Shown here in pieces: positions 23,424-32,057 of a DNA stretch of 64,000 nucleotides. The stretch comes from Candidatus Poribacteria bacterium (lineage in GTDB: Bacteria > Poribacteria > WGA-4E > WGA-3G): the NCBI GenBank assembly GCA_022821725.1, contig JAJEDB010000097.1, positions 1 to 64,000 on the forward strand, read 5' to 3'. How positions within the stretch are numbered: the stretch's first letter is position 1; each line of letters opens with the position of its first letter. Position numbers and translations under genes: made by a program. Below the pieces are notes generated by a model. It did not search any database. It saw nothing but the letters and a program-made list of their open reading frames with translations, and was not told the DNA's origin.

Positions 23424-25520
23424 TTGGCATTTCTTAACCCATTTTTCCTCTTTGGACTCCTTGCCGCTGGTATCCCCTTAGTCATTCACCTCTGGAACCG
23501 TCGTCGTGTCGTGACAATCGACTTTAGCAGTCTAATATTCATCACGGCGGCACACCGCGAAAATGCTCGCCGATTCCAGTTCCGTCAGCTTCTCATTTTA
23601 CTCCTAAGAATAGCAATTATCGCGCTCATTGCACTCGCCTTGGCACGTCCGTTTTTGACACTCGGACTCCCGGTCGCGTCCGTGCGGGCAAAGACAGATG
23701 TCGTTATCGTTTTAGATAACTCTTACAGTATGGCGTATCAAGACATCAATGGCGTAAGATTCGACAAAGCGAAAACGCTGGCAACCGACATCATTGATAC
23801 CTTGCGTCATGGCGATAGAGCCGCCCTCATATTAATGTCAGACATCCCGAAACCTGTTTTTCGGCAACTCACCCCCGACATTGAGAGTGTCACCGAAGCG
23901 ATTAACGATACAGAAACTTCCTACCGCACCACGCATGTTCAACCCAGCCTGGAACTCGCCCACGAAATCCTTGCTGAATCAGAGCAACTGAACAAAGAAA
24001 TCTATCTGGTTTCCGACTTCGCTCGAAACGGATGGGAGAACTGGAATAGACTTCCAAATCGCTCAGGCGCACGTATTTCTCTGATTCCGGTGGCAGAGGG
24101 TGAAGCACATAACATAAGTATTAAAGAAATTCGTCCGTCCAATCAACTAATAGGCGTAGACTTGCCATTTCACTTGAACGTGACGACTGTGAACCATTCG
24201 GTAGCACCTTTGAATGAAAGTATACTCACCCTGTTTATTGGAGGCGAGAAACAAAAAACCATGAGCCTTTCTGCGGCAGCGAACGAATCGCTGAACACCG
24301 CGCTCACATACAACTTTTCGACACCCGGCACGCATATCGGTTACCTCACACTAACGGACGATCGCCTTAATATCGACAACCACCGTTATTTCGCTTGGGA
24401 TGCCCTCGGTGAAGTTCGCGTACTCTGTGTAGGCGAACAAACGGAGTATTTAACATTGGCGTTAAATCCACATACAAATAGCCATCAGCAGTCGGCAGTC
24501 GGCAGTCAGCAAGAGACTGGAATGGAAGAAGGGAAGGATGGAAGAAGGGCACCCCCCCAATCTTCCAACCTTGCAACCTTCCAACCAAATGCCAATACAT
24601 TGTCCCGCAGGTTTCCTATAGAGGCGCGCGCGATTCTACCAACGCAATGCACACCCGGTGAATTTGAAACCTTTCCCTTGGAAGACTATGATGTTATTGT
24701 GCTTGCGGACGTGAAGACACTATCGCTTCAAATGCGTGTCCAACTTCAAGAATTCATCCGCCACGGCAAAAGTATCATTGCCTTCGTGAGTGCTCACAGC
24801 GACCCCACAAGCTACAATCAATCGCAGAATGCTTGGTTACCTGCCCGACTTGGGAATCCACTGACCTGGGTCCCACCCCAACGCGTGCAGGCATACCGAG
24901 AGACACATCCTATTTTCGACATCTTTCCAAGCGAAGGCTTCTCTGTGCAATACGCGCCGCAGTTTTACAACGGCATAGCCCTGCAGCCGTCGTCGGAATC
25001 TAACGTTATCGCACGTTTCGGAGATGATACCCCTTTTCTCATTGAACGCAGTCAAGGAGCAAGTGCCGTGCTGCTCTATAACTGCGGTTTACTCGCGCAA
25101 CAGGCGACCACGTCTATGGAATCGGGGTTAGAGACGCCTCCGATTCCTAACGATCTACTTGTTAATCCGTATTTCCTTCCGATACTTCAGCAAAGCGTCC
25201 TTTACGCGGCAATCGCCAGCAATAATATTTTAGCATGGGGCGGGCATGTCGGGGATACGTATACAGCACACTACCCTCGGGACGCAGGGGGGAAGGCGGC
25301 TATTCGTTTAATAGCGGTCAGCAGTCAGGAAGATAATGGAATGGAAGGCGGGAAGAATGGACACCCAACCTTCCAACCTTCCAACCAAGATTCTTCCGAT
25401 TGCCGAAGATGGCACACTGCGCTTTCAAGGCACGGAGCGTCCGGGTATCTATCAGGTCGAGGTGCGAACACAGGACAGAATCCGACGCGACTTTTTTGCT
25501 GTCAATGTGGATACGACTGA
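23424..25520 (+). CDS. BatA-like vWA membrane protein, N-terminal part of a disrupted gene
   Basis: TTG start; LNPFFLFGLLAAGIPLVIHLWNRRR is the classic BatA N-terminus (aerotolerance-type vWA proteins), followed by a second helix near residues 60-78. The vWA domain has DNSYS (MIDAS) near residue 97. Later parts match the BatA-type glutamine-amidotransferase-like domain (VLCVGEQ; DYDVIVLADVKTL). Residues about 353-390 are a translated RPT2 insertion, in frame. A second RPT2 copy at 25311-25388 is followed by a change of frame: the true continuation lies in the +1 frame at 25336-25746 and this frame ends in unrelated sequence. The gene is therefore probably broken or its product truncated. Confidence 0.75.
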   Translation: MAFLNPFFLFGLLAAGIPLVIHLWNRRRVVTIDFSSLIFITAAHRENARRFQFRQLLILLLRIAIIALIALALARPFLTLGLPVASVRAKTDVVIVLDNSYSMAYQDINGVRFDKAKTLATDIIDTLRHGDRAALILMSDIPKPVFRQLTPDIESVTEAINDTETSYRTTHVQPSLELAHEILAESEQLNKEIYLVSDFARNGWENWNRLPNRSGARISLIPVAEGEAHNISIKEIRPSNQLIGVDLPFHLNVTTVNHSVAPLNESILTLFIGGEKQKTMSLSAAANESLNTALTYNFSTPGTHIGYLTLTDDRLNIDNHRYFAWDALGEVRVLCVGEQTEYLTLALNPHTNSHQQSAVGSQQETGMEEGKDGRRAPPQSSNLATFQPNANTLSRRFPIEARAILPTQCTPGEFETFPLEDYDVIVLADVKTLSLQMRVQLQEFIRHGKSIIAFVSAHSDPTSYNQSQNAWLPARLGNPLTWVPPQRVQAYRETHPIFDIFPSEGFSVQYAPQFYNGIALQPSSESNVIARFGDDTPFLIERSQGASAVLLYNCGLLAQQATTSMESGLETPPIPNDLLVNPYFLPILQQSVLYAAIASNNILAWGGHVGDTYTAHYPRDAGGKAAIRLIAVSSQEDNGMEGGKNGHPTFQPSNQDSSDCRRWHTALSRHGASGYLSGRGANTGQNPTRLFCCQCGYD
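24480..24597 (+). repeat. RPT2 copy inside the BatA-like gene, in frame
   Basis: It opens with CATCAGCAGTCGGCAGTCGG and closes with CTTCCAACCTTGCAACCTTC, with purine-rich GGAATGGAAGAAGGGAAGG between. It is translated as a Gln/Ser/Gly-rich stretch (SHQQSAVGSQQ ... NLATFQPNANT) that does not fit the surrounding domain. Further copies are at 25311-25388 and, inverted, at 46730-46826. Confidence 0.75.
25311..25388 (+). repeat. RPT2 copy causing a frameshift in the BatA-like gene
   Basis: GCGGTCAGCAGTCAGG, GGAATGGAAGGCGGGAAG and CCAACCTTCCAACCTTCC match the copy at 24480-24597. Coding similarity continues after it in a different frame, so its net length is not a multiple of three. Confidence 0.75.
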
Positions 25521-25746
25521 AGCTGACTTAACGGAGATTCCACTATCACGGGTGGCGGCGCGGATCGGTGCGCAAACAACAGCAGATCCGGAAGTCGGGG
25601 AAACGCCAGGGACGGCTGATGCCTACAACGTTAAACGACACGGTAGAGAGATTTGGGGGGAATTGCTTATTTTCGTCATCTGTCTTATGTTGCTTGAAAG
25701 TTTTCTCTCGAACCGTGAAAGGGCACTGACCGTAGGTGAATCATAA
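25336..25746 (+). CDS. C-terminal part of the disrupted BatA-like protein
   Basis: From about 25385 this frame gives ILPIAEDGTLRFQGTERPGIYQVEV, FFAVNVDTTEADLTEI and a C-terminal membrane helix (WGELLIFVICLMLLESFLSNRE), the normal end of BatA-type proteins. The ATG at 25336 lies inside the RPT2 repeat and is probably not a real start. The stop overlaps the next ATG (TAATG), so the Omp85 gene was coupled to it. Either a pseudogene fragment or a case of recoding or sequencing error. Confidence 0.6.
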   Translation: MEWKAGRMDTQPSNLPTKILPIAEDGTLRFQGTERPGIYQVEVRTQDRIRRDFFAVNVDTTEADLTEIPLSRVAARIGAQTTADPEVGETPGTADAYNVKRHGREIWGELLIFVICLMLLESFLSNRERALTVGES

Positions 25747-27701
25747 TGGCAGGTTTTTTGTATGTCGCGCGCCCGTTGGGGACTTTGTGCTTAATCGTTT
25801 TGCTGGGTATCAGCGAGATGGTTTCCGTCGGCGGTCAGGCTATTGGTCATCCAACCCCTATGGATGAAACTAATATTGTCCGTAGCCTCGTAATTGATGG
25901 AAACGAATCGTTCTCTGAACAACAAATTCGTGCGCGAATGCAGACGGATGTGTGGAGTACTTATGATGAATCCGTTCTGAAATCCGACCTTGCAGCGATT
26001 ACGCGCTTTTATCGGGAAAACGGGTACCGTTTCGCACGTGTGGATGAAGAGCAACTCTCTGTGAAGAAATTCGCAGACGGGGTTTATCTCGGCATTGAGA
26101 TTGATGAAGGGCGTGTCGGCAACATCATCGTAACTGGCAATATACAGACGAAGGAGGACGTTGTCCGCCGAGAACTCCTGTTTATGCCAGGAGATATCTA
26201 CACAGAAGCGGATAGAGAGGAAAGCGAACAGATCCTCCGCCGCAAGACTTATATTGGTGCTGCTAAAGTTGACGCGCAGTGGGATGAGCTGTCCAAATCC
26301 GTTACGATTCACACCACTATTCGGGAACTCTTGTCCTTTCCATTGGGAGGGGATCTGAACCTAAACAACCAAAAGCGGTATTGGCTGCTACAGTTTCGAG
26401 ATCCGAACATGTTTGGATCGGGTCAAGGCACGCTGTGGCGTTACGAAAGGATTAGCGAAGTCGGTGAGAAGACGCGGAGCCTCGTGAGAGGACGGTATAA
26501 TAACCCGCGCCTCTTCAATTCGCATTGGAACTTTGATGGTGAATATATCCAGAAACGCGAAGGCGATTCTTTGGTGGTGCTGTTAGAACGCCCCCAATAT
26601 ACGCTGAAAAGTCGATGGAGTGCGAGTGTGCGTTTTTCTGAATCGGTGAATCCGATATATTGGTATGAAAACGCGAACAAAACCGATACGTTTGAACAAA
26701 ATCTACAGGGAACCTTTGCAAACGTCCGACGATATTTCGGAGACAGACAGCAACAGAATTATATAGGGTTATGGACAGCTTCACGACGTTCAAAATACGT
26801 GCTACTTGAAAAATCAAGCGGATCCAGCGCAATGTTAGAGAACCGAGACATAAAACGGATCGGATTCACCTTGGGGAGACAACGTATTGCGTATCACAAA
26901 ACCCGATTCCTCCGACGGATGGGGCAAGAGGAAAATTTTCTTATCGGCTCTCAATACGCACTTTCGCTGGGATACGCTTCACCTTTATACGCCGCTGACC
27001 GTGCAGAATCTTACGCCGAACTGGCTTTGGCTTCCGGATGGATGAACGGAGGTAAGTTCTTTAACTTGACAACATTGGCATTTAGCACGAACTTTACGAG
27101 TCGGCTTGAACGTTCCTTGCTCCAAACACAAACGGCTTGGTTTTACACAGATGTATTCGACACAGGTGATATCTATACGCTTGAAACCGGTTTTAGAGAG
27201 AACGCCCTCTTCGATTTTCATCAGACGTTTGTCATGCAGTTTAAAACGGAAATGCAGTTTGGATGGAGTGGACGCAGTCAGGTGCTCTTAGGGGCGTTCG
27301 ATGGATTACGCGGCTACGCCTATCGGCAGTTTAGTGGCGAAAAGATGATGCTGCTGAGTCTTGAAAGCCGAACGATATTCGGTGGAACAGTTTTCCGAAA
27401 AATAGACGAAGGACTGGCAGCGGTTGCAACATCTGTGGCGCGTCCGTTTAGCGACAGACGCGTTCATCTCGGCGTTATATTGAGTGGTGTCGTCTTTGCA
27501 GATGTTGGATACATTTGGAATGGCACCCGCACCTTCAATTTACTAAGACCGAAACGAAGCGTTGGGTTTGGACTGCGTGGAAGCCTTTCTCAGTTTAGTG
27601 GGACAGGTATCCTTCGGGTAGAGTTTGCCTTCCCGCTTGATCCACCCTTTTCTCTGTCGTTGAAACCTCGAATTTTCTATGGTCAAGAGCGAACCTTTTA
27701 A
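25746..27701 (+). CDS. Omp85/BamA-family outer-membrane protein with POTRA domains
   Basis: A 651-residue protein with signal peptide to about 30. At least two POTRA domains follow: VRSLVIDGNESFSEQQIRARM..., YRENGYRFARV, VGNIIVTGNIQTKEDVVRRELLFMPGD and IYTEADREESEQIL. From about 200 a 16-strand-type surface-antigen barrel runs to the C-terminus, with GSGQGTLW, FGWSGRSQVLLGAFDGLRGY (the conserved loop-6 type RGY), FADVGYIW and RVEFAFPL. Family members insert or export outer-membrane proteins. Only two or three POTRAs suggests a TamA-like or specialised role rather than the essential BamA. Confidence 0.9.
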   Translation: MAGFLYVARPLGTLCLIVLLGISEMVSVGGQAIGHPTPMDETNIVRSLVIDGNESFSEQQIRARMQTDVWSTYDESVLKSDLAAITRFYRENGYRFARVDEEQLSVKKFADGVYLGIEIDEGRVGNIIVTGNIQTKEDVVRRELLFMPGDIYTEADREESEQILRRKTYIGAAKVDAQWDELSKSVTIHTTIRELLSFPLGGDLNLNNQKRYWLLQFRDPNMFGSGQGTLWRYERISEVGEKTRSLVRGRYNNPRLFNSHWNFDGEYIQKREGDSLVVLLERPQYTLKSRWSASVRFSESVNPIYWYENANKTDTFEQNLQGTFANVRRYFGDRQQQNYIGLWTASRRSKYVLLEKSSGSSAMLENRDIKRIGFTLGRQRIAYHKTRFLRRMGQEENFLIGSQYALSLGYASPLYAADRAESYAELALASGWMNGGKFFNLTTLAFSTNFTSRLERSLLQTQTAWFYTDVFDTGDIYTLETGFRENALFDFHQTFVMQFKTEMQFGWSGRSQVLLGAFDGLRGYAYRQFSGEKMMLLSLESRTIFGGTVFRKIDEGLAAVATSVARPFSDRRVHLGVILSGVVFADVGYIWNGTRTFNLLRPKRSVGFGLRGSLSQFSGTGILRVEFAFPLDPPFSLSLKPRIFYGQERTF

Positions 27702-27732
27702 TTTATGTACCTCTTCCCAACGCCATCAAAAG

Positions 27733-28040
27733 CGCAGCCTGCAACACCGGCGCAGGGTTTTTGCTTGGGTGTTTCTTCTAGGTCTACGGAAAAGCATGTG
27801 AAGTTATCAACCCATCTTACCGAACCGCAAGGGATAATTAAAGAATCTGATTCCCGACTTTACCAAAAACGCAGCCTGCAACACCGGCGCAGGGTTTTTG
27901 CTTGGGTGTTTCTTCTAGGTCTACGGAAAAGCACGTGAAACTACCAACCCATCTTACCGAACCGCAAGGTAAAATTAAAAACGGAAAAGCACGTGAAACA
28001 ATCAACTCACCTAACCGAACCGCAAGGTATAATTAAAAAA
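27733..28040 (+). repeat. RPT1 array: two full units and one 3' half-unit
   Basis: Units at 27733-27843 and 27870-27980 share about 65 nearly identical bases (one T/C difference in the compared run) including cgcagcctgcaacaccggcg and gcttgggtgtttcttctagg. A half unit follows at 27981-28040. Each ends in the core. The spacing suggests a recent local duplication. The last core is read as the N-terminus of the membrane protein at 27993. This explains the 290-bp gap after the Omp85 gene. Confidence 0.85.
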
Positions 28041-29924
28041 TCTGAAAATATCACATGGCGTGCCATTCTGTTAGGGGTGTTATCGCTTCCACTCAATATC
28101 TACCTCGTCGTTCAAACGGAAACGGTATGGACAACACAATATCCCACCACGATGGCGATTTTCTTCAACGCCGTCTTTACCCTATTCCTCCTCGCAATAT
28201 TTAACCTATTCTTAACACGCCATCTCCCGAAATGGCAGCTCACACAAGCAGAAATGCTGACGGTGTATCTCATGGTAACCCTCGCATGCGTCGTCTGTGG
28301 GCACGACCTTTTGCAAGCGACAATGTGTGTTTTGGGGCACGCCGCGTGGTTCGCTACACCGGAGAATGAATGGCAAACCCTCTTTTTCCGCTACATCCCG
28401 GATTGGATTGCCGTAATGAATCGGCGTGCCTTAACAGGCTACTATGAAGGCACGTCAAATCTATTCGAGGTAGAACATATTCAGGCATGGCTCACACCAG
28501 TATTGGCGTGGCTTGTGTTCTTCTCTGCACTGGCGTTCTCTATGATGATGCTCAGTGTCATCCTCCGTAAACAGTGGATCGAACACGAAAAGCTGAGTTA
28601 CCCGATCATCCTACTCCCGTATGAAATGACGAAAGATGCCGGTTTCTACCGAAACCGACTCCTCTGGGTAGGGTTCGCCATCGGATGCGGGATCGATTTG
28701 CTCAATGGAATTAGTTTTCTCTATCCCTATGTCCCGAGCATCCCCATCCGTCACGATATTGGGCTCTTGTTCACAGAAAAACCGCTGAGTGCTATGGGTT
28801 CAACCCCTATTCATCTAAACCCTTATGCGATCGGCATCGGTTTCTTAATGCCCCTGGATTTGTCGCTCTCTTGCTGGCTGTTCTACCTCTTTTGGAAGGC
28901 ACAACTTGTCTTTGGGGCAATGACAGGAATGAATCAGACACCGGGTTATCCGCACATTGATATGCAGTCGACGGGTGCGTATTTTGGGCTCTGTTTCTTT
29001 GCACTTTGGATAACACACAAGCACCTCTGGCAGGTTGTCCGCAGTATCTTAGGTTTGAAAACGAATCTGGATACAACAAATGAACCGATGGGATACCGGA
29101 GCGCGTTTGTTGGATTCCTGCTTGGTATCGCAGTTGTATTTGGATTTTGCCTGAAGGCGGGGATGTCATGGTGGGGGGTACTTGGCTTCTTCAGCATACA
29201 ATTTATACTTGTTTTAGCGTTCACCCGGATGCGTGCCGAACTTGGAACACCAACGATGGATTTCTATCGTGCCGGTCCTGGACTCTTCCTGACGTCGCTT
29301 GTGGGTTCGAGAAGAATTGGTGCCCCAACGCTAACGGGGTTCGCTTTCCTCTACGGATTTACCCGAAACTACCGCTCACAACCGATGCCGAACCAATTGG
29401 AAGGCTTTAAACTCGCTGACAGGGGTGGGATCAACGTGCGTCAGATTCTGTGGGTGATGTGGGGTGCCACGGTTATTGGACTGGTGATTGGGTTCGTTGC
29501 GTTCCTTCATGCGGGTTACTTACATGGTAATCTCGGAACCTGGCGTGGACAGGAGGCTTTCAGTGATCTACAACGCTGGCTAACGCTCCCGAACGACACG
29601 GACTGGGGACGCATGGGATTTTTTGGCTTCGGTATCACTTTGACGCTCACGACGCTCTTTATGCGCCTACGATTTATTTGGTGGCAGCTCCATCCGCTCG
29701 CCTATCCGCTTGCGGGCAATTGGAATTTCGGTAGGCTGTGGTTTCCCGTATTCGTGGCGTGGGTGCTAAAATCTATACTGATTCGCCACGGTGGGATCGG
29801 AGCGTATCGCCGAACACTTCCCCTGTTTTTAGGGACAATGCTCGGCGAATTCGTGATGGGGAGTCTATGGGCAATTTTAGGACTGTTTCTCGGACAACGG
29901 ATGTACTCGTTCAAACACTGGTAA
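27993..29924 (+). CDS. Large polytopic membrane protein (DUF6785 type)
   Basis: A 643-residue frame from a GTG at 27993. Residues 2-15 (KQSTHLTEPQGIIK) are translated RPT1. The recognisable family sequence begins at ENITWRAILLGV with no canonical start between. About 13-14 hydrophobic helices follow, with conserved-looking polar parts such as GHDLLQATM, EHEKLSYPIILLPYEMT, RMRAELGTPTMDFY and YGFTRNYRSQPMPNQLEGFK. This pattern fits DUF6784/DUF6785 proteins, which resemble oligopeptide-type transporters. The real start could be an ATT in the core; function unknown. Confidence 0.8.
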   Translation: MKQSTHLTEPQGIIKKSENITWRAILLGVLSLPLNIYLVVQTETVWTTQYPTTMAIFFNAVFTLFLLAIFNLFLTRHLPKWQLTQAEMLTVYLMVTLACVVCGHDLLQATMCVLGHAAWFATPENEWQTLFFRYIPDWIAVMNRRALTGYYEGTSNLFEVEHIQAWLTPVLAWLVFFSALAFSMMMLSVILRKQWIEHEKLSYPIILLPYEMTKDAGFYRNRLLWVGFAIGCGIDLLNGISFLYPYVPSIPIRHDIGLLFTEKPLSAMGSTPIHLNPYAIGIGFLMPLDLSLSCWLFYLFWKAQLVFGAMTGMNQTPGYPHIDMQSTGAYFGLCFFALWITHKHLWQVVRSILGLKTNLDTTNEPMGYRSAFVGFLLGIAVVFGFCLKAGMSWWGVLGFFSIQFILVLAFTRMRAELGTPTMDFYRAGPGLFLTSLVGSRRIGAPTLTGFAFLYGFTRNYRSQPMPNQLEGFKLADRGGINVRQILWVMWGATVIGLVIGFVAFLHAGYLHGNLGTWRGQEAFSDLQRWLTLPNDTDWGRMGFFGFGITLTLTTLFMRLRFIWWQLHPLAYPLAGNWNFGRLWFPVFVAWVLKSILIRHGGIGAYRRTLPLFLGTMLGEFVMGSLWAILGLFLGQRMYSFKHW

Positions 29925-29927
29925 CCT

Positions 29928-30512
29928 CTAAAGTTCTTTGTTCTGGTCAAGCTGTTGTGTCCGGATCTCTTGGAGGATCTCCACAACAGTCTCCATTTGC
30001 CCTTCAAGTTTGGCAATACGCTGTTCGACAGCTGGCGCATCCTCATCATCGTCTGAGACGATCTCAACGGTTTCAGGGGCATCAGCATCATTTTCTTGTG
30101 TTTGTCCGCTCCAAACATCTTTGAGGAAAGAAGGCATTGATTGCCGCACAACTTCCTTGACATCTTTCAACTCATCACCAATCGTTTTCTTGATTTGTGT
30201 GAAGTCAACAAAGTCATCAGCGCAGCTTTCTTTAACGTAGGCAGCGACTTGGTGACAAGCGAAGCAAATATCGCCAAAAGATGCATCATGGTCTTCCAAA
30301 GGTTCAAACAGATCCTCAGGCACTGCATCGAGATCGGTCAGGAGCTCAAGTGCATTGTTAAATTGCCGGGCGCACCGCTCCTCACTTCCTGAAAATTGGT
30401 CTGTAATCGCCGAGGTTTCTATGATGCGTGCGGTCATTTCCAATAGCCTCAGAATCTGGCGAATCTCCTTCTGCCGCCGGATTTCCTTCTGGGCTTCACG
30501 TTCGTTAGACAT
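29928..30512 (-). CDS. Uncharacterised acidic protein with C-terminal coiled coil
   Basis: A 194-residue protein with a good ribosome site (GAGGAGA). The N-terminal two thirds are helical with CARQF, CFACHQ and ESCAD cysteines scattered. An acidic linker (ENDADAPETVEIVSDDDEDAP) leads to a short coiled coil (VEQRIAKLEGQMETVVEILQEI). CFACHQ recalls a haem c site but is not a full CxxCH with signal peptide, so I do not call it one. It is convergent with the DUF6785 gene. Confidence 0.65.
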   Translation of the reverse strand: MSNEREAQKEIRRQKEIRQILRLLEMTARIIETSAITDQFSGSEERCARQFNNALELLTDLDAVPEDLFEPLEDHDASFGDICFACHQVAAYVKESCADDFVDFTQIKKTIGDELKDVKEVVRQSMPSFLKDVWSGQTQENDADAPETVEIVSDDDEDAPAVEQRIAKLEGQMETVVEILQEIRTQQLDQNKEL

Positions 30513-30639
30513 GATTTTCTCCTCTTTCTGTGGATTTACCTATATAGAGTCCCTTAAGATTGAAAAGGATAGTAAAAAAAATCAAAATACTTTTCAGCAG
30601 TCAGTCGGATTTTTTGTATGAGGTTAAAAAAAATAAATC

Positions 30640-30822
30640 GGTAATAGACGGGAAACCCTAAAGGGTCTCCCTACTACAAACGGGTTGGTTCGTAGTCGTG
30701 CGATTTATCGCACGTTCAGACATTACCGAATTAATAAATTAATCTTCATTAAAAAAATCTGTTCAGTTTTCAGTTAAGAGGTTTTCGTTTAAAAGAAGCC
30801 TCTTTTAACTGACAACTGTTCA
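30640..30822 (+). repeat. Intergenic repeats with two hairpins
   Basis: The 310-bp gap 30513-30822 has GGGAAACCCT/AGGGTCTCCC at 30650-30671, then a perfect stem GTGCGAT/ATCGCAC at 30698-30713 shared (with flanks GGTTCGTAGT and GTTC) with 63538-63567. An inverted repeat CAGTTAAGAGG / CCTCTTTTAACTG follows at 30772-30812, similar to 44988-45030. One or more of these hairpins may terminate the DegT transcript, which ends at 30823. Confidence 0.6.
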
Positions 30823-32037
30823 CTACACTGTTTCCGACTTTAACGCAGCGACGTTCCGGCGGATTTTAATCGCCGCCTTAACAATATCCTCCATGTCCTC
30901 TTCACTCGCCATTAACACGTTTTGACTGAGGGAGAGACCTGTTTGACATATCTTTTCAGTTTCAGGACAATGCGTATCGTCATAATTGAGGTTTTGACCG
31001 AAAAGATTAGAGGCGAGAAATGCTTCGCGATACATGGGGGTAGTATACCAATGTCCCATCGGTATCCCTTCCGCCCGCATGGCACGGAGAAACGTCTCAC
31101 GCGAGATGCCTTCAAACTCTTCAGAATCAAAGATCGCCTTATAGCCGTGACATCCGCCACGTGTGGCACGCGGGTCGAGTGGTGTAATTTTAATGCCCGG
31201 AATCTCGCCAAGCCATCCATCTAACCACCGCATGTTTTGATGCCGATGGTTGGTTTCCGCTTCAAGCCGAGTCAAGCGGGACAGGAGTAATCCAGCCTGC
31301 CACTCCGTCATTCGGAAGTTGCCACCAAAGGGTTCCGCCTCTCCGAACTTAGCATCGGGTAGCGTGCGTCCACAATTATGCAATGCCCACGCACGTTCGT
31401 AGAGTTCCCGATCATTTACAAGGACGATGCCGCCCTCGCCCGCACACAGGTTCTTGGATGATTGGAAACTGAAGCATCCGAAATGTCCCCAACTGCCGAC
31501 CCCGCGTCCGCGCCATTCCGCACCGTGTGCCTGCGCGCAATCCTCGACAATCCCCAGGTTATGCTGATTCGCGATGTGGATAAGGGCATCCATATCTGCG
31601 GGATAGCCGGCGATATGAACCGGCAAAATTACTTTCGTTTTCTCGGTTATGGCGTCTTCAACCTTTAAAGGATCCAACAGGAAACTGTCCGGGGCAGTAT
31701 CTACAAAGACCGGCACGGCATGTGTCATCAGAATCGCGACAACTGTGGCTTGGAAAGTGTAGGGTGTGGTGATAACTTCATCGCCCGGACAAACACCAGC
31801 GGCTTTTAGGGCGATATAGAGTGCCGAGGTGCCGCTATTGACGCAAACGCCATAGTTCGCGCCTTGAAATTCTGCGAACTGTTGTGCGAATTCGGGAACC
31901 TTCGGTCCCCCAACCCCCCATTGCCCACTCTTGTAGATGGTTTCAAACGCTTCAAGGTCGGCTGGATCAAACGTGGGCCACGCAGGGAATCCAGCGGTTC
32001 GGACAGGTTCGCCTCCGTTTATTGCTAATGTTGCCAT
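30823..32037 (-). CDS. DegT/DnrJ/EryC1/StrS-family PLP-dependent aminotransferase
   Basis: A 404-residue fold-type I aminotransferase of the sugar-aminotransferase family. The PLP lysine is in SFQSSKNLCAGEGG. VEDCAQAHGAEW holds the aspartate that contacts the PLP nitrogen, and GVCVNSGTSALYIALKAAGVCPGDEVI is the cofactor-phosphate loop. It may make an aminosugar or act as a sugar dehydratase-type enzyme. The start touches an RPT1 core only 3 bp from the DUF402 stop. Confidence 0.9.
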   Translation of the reverse strand: MATLAINGGEPVRTAGFPAWPTFDPADLEAFETIYKSGQWGVGGPKVPEFAQQFAEFQGANYGVCVNSGTSALYIALKAAGVCPGDEVITTPYTFQATVVAILMTHAVPVFVDTAPDSFLLDPLKVEDAITEKTKVILPVHIAGYPADMDALIHIANQHNLGIVEDCAQAHGAEWRGRGVGSWGHFGCFSFQSSKNLCAGEGGIVLVNDRELYERAWALHNCGRTLPDAKFGEAEPFGGNFRMTEWQAGLLLSRLTRLEAETNHRHQNMRWLDGWLGEIPGIKITPLDPRATRGGCHGYKAIFDSEEFEGISRETFLRAMRAEGIPMGHWYTTPMYREAFLASNLFGQNLNYDDTHCPETEKICQTGLSLSQNVLMASEEDMEDIVKAAIKIRRNVAALKSETV

Positions 32038-32057
32038 TTTTTAATTTTTCCTTGCGG
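32037..32057 (-). repeat. RPT1 core between the DUF402 and DegT genes
   Basis: AACCGCAAGGAAAAATTAAAAA serves as the C-terminal codons and stop of the DUF402 gene (TARKN then TAA) and as the leader of the DegT ATG. No longer repeat unit is attached. Confidence 0.6.

Noticed and set aside
27705..27938. Open frame between the Omp85 and DUF6785 genes
   Set aside because: It is wholly translated RPT1 units (the same peptide appears twice) and has no ribosome site.
27733..28040. CRISPR-like array
   Set aside because: The repeats are over 100 bp, unequal, and belong to a family dispersed all over the window; there are no spacers or cas genes.
29928..30512. Cytochrome c-like motif CFACHQ in the acidic protein
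   Set aside because: It contains CxxCH, but the protein has no signal peptide and is otherwise unlike cytochromes, so haem attachment is not supported.
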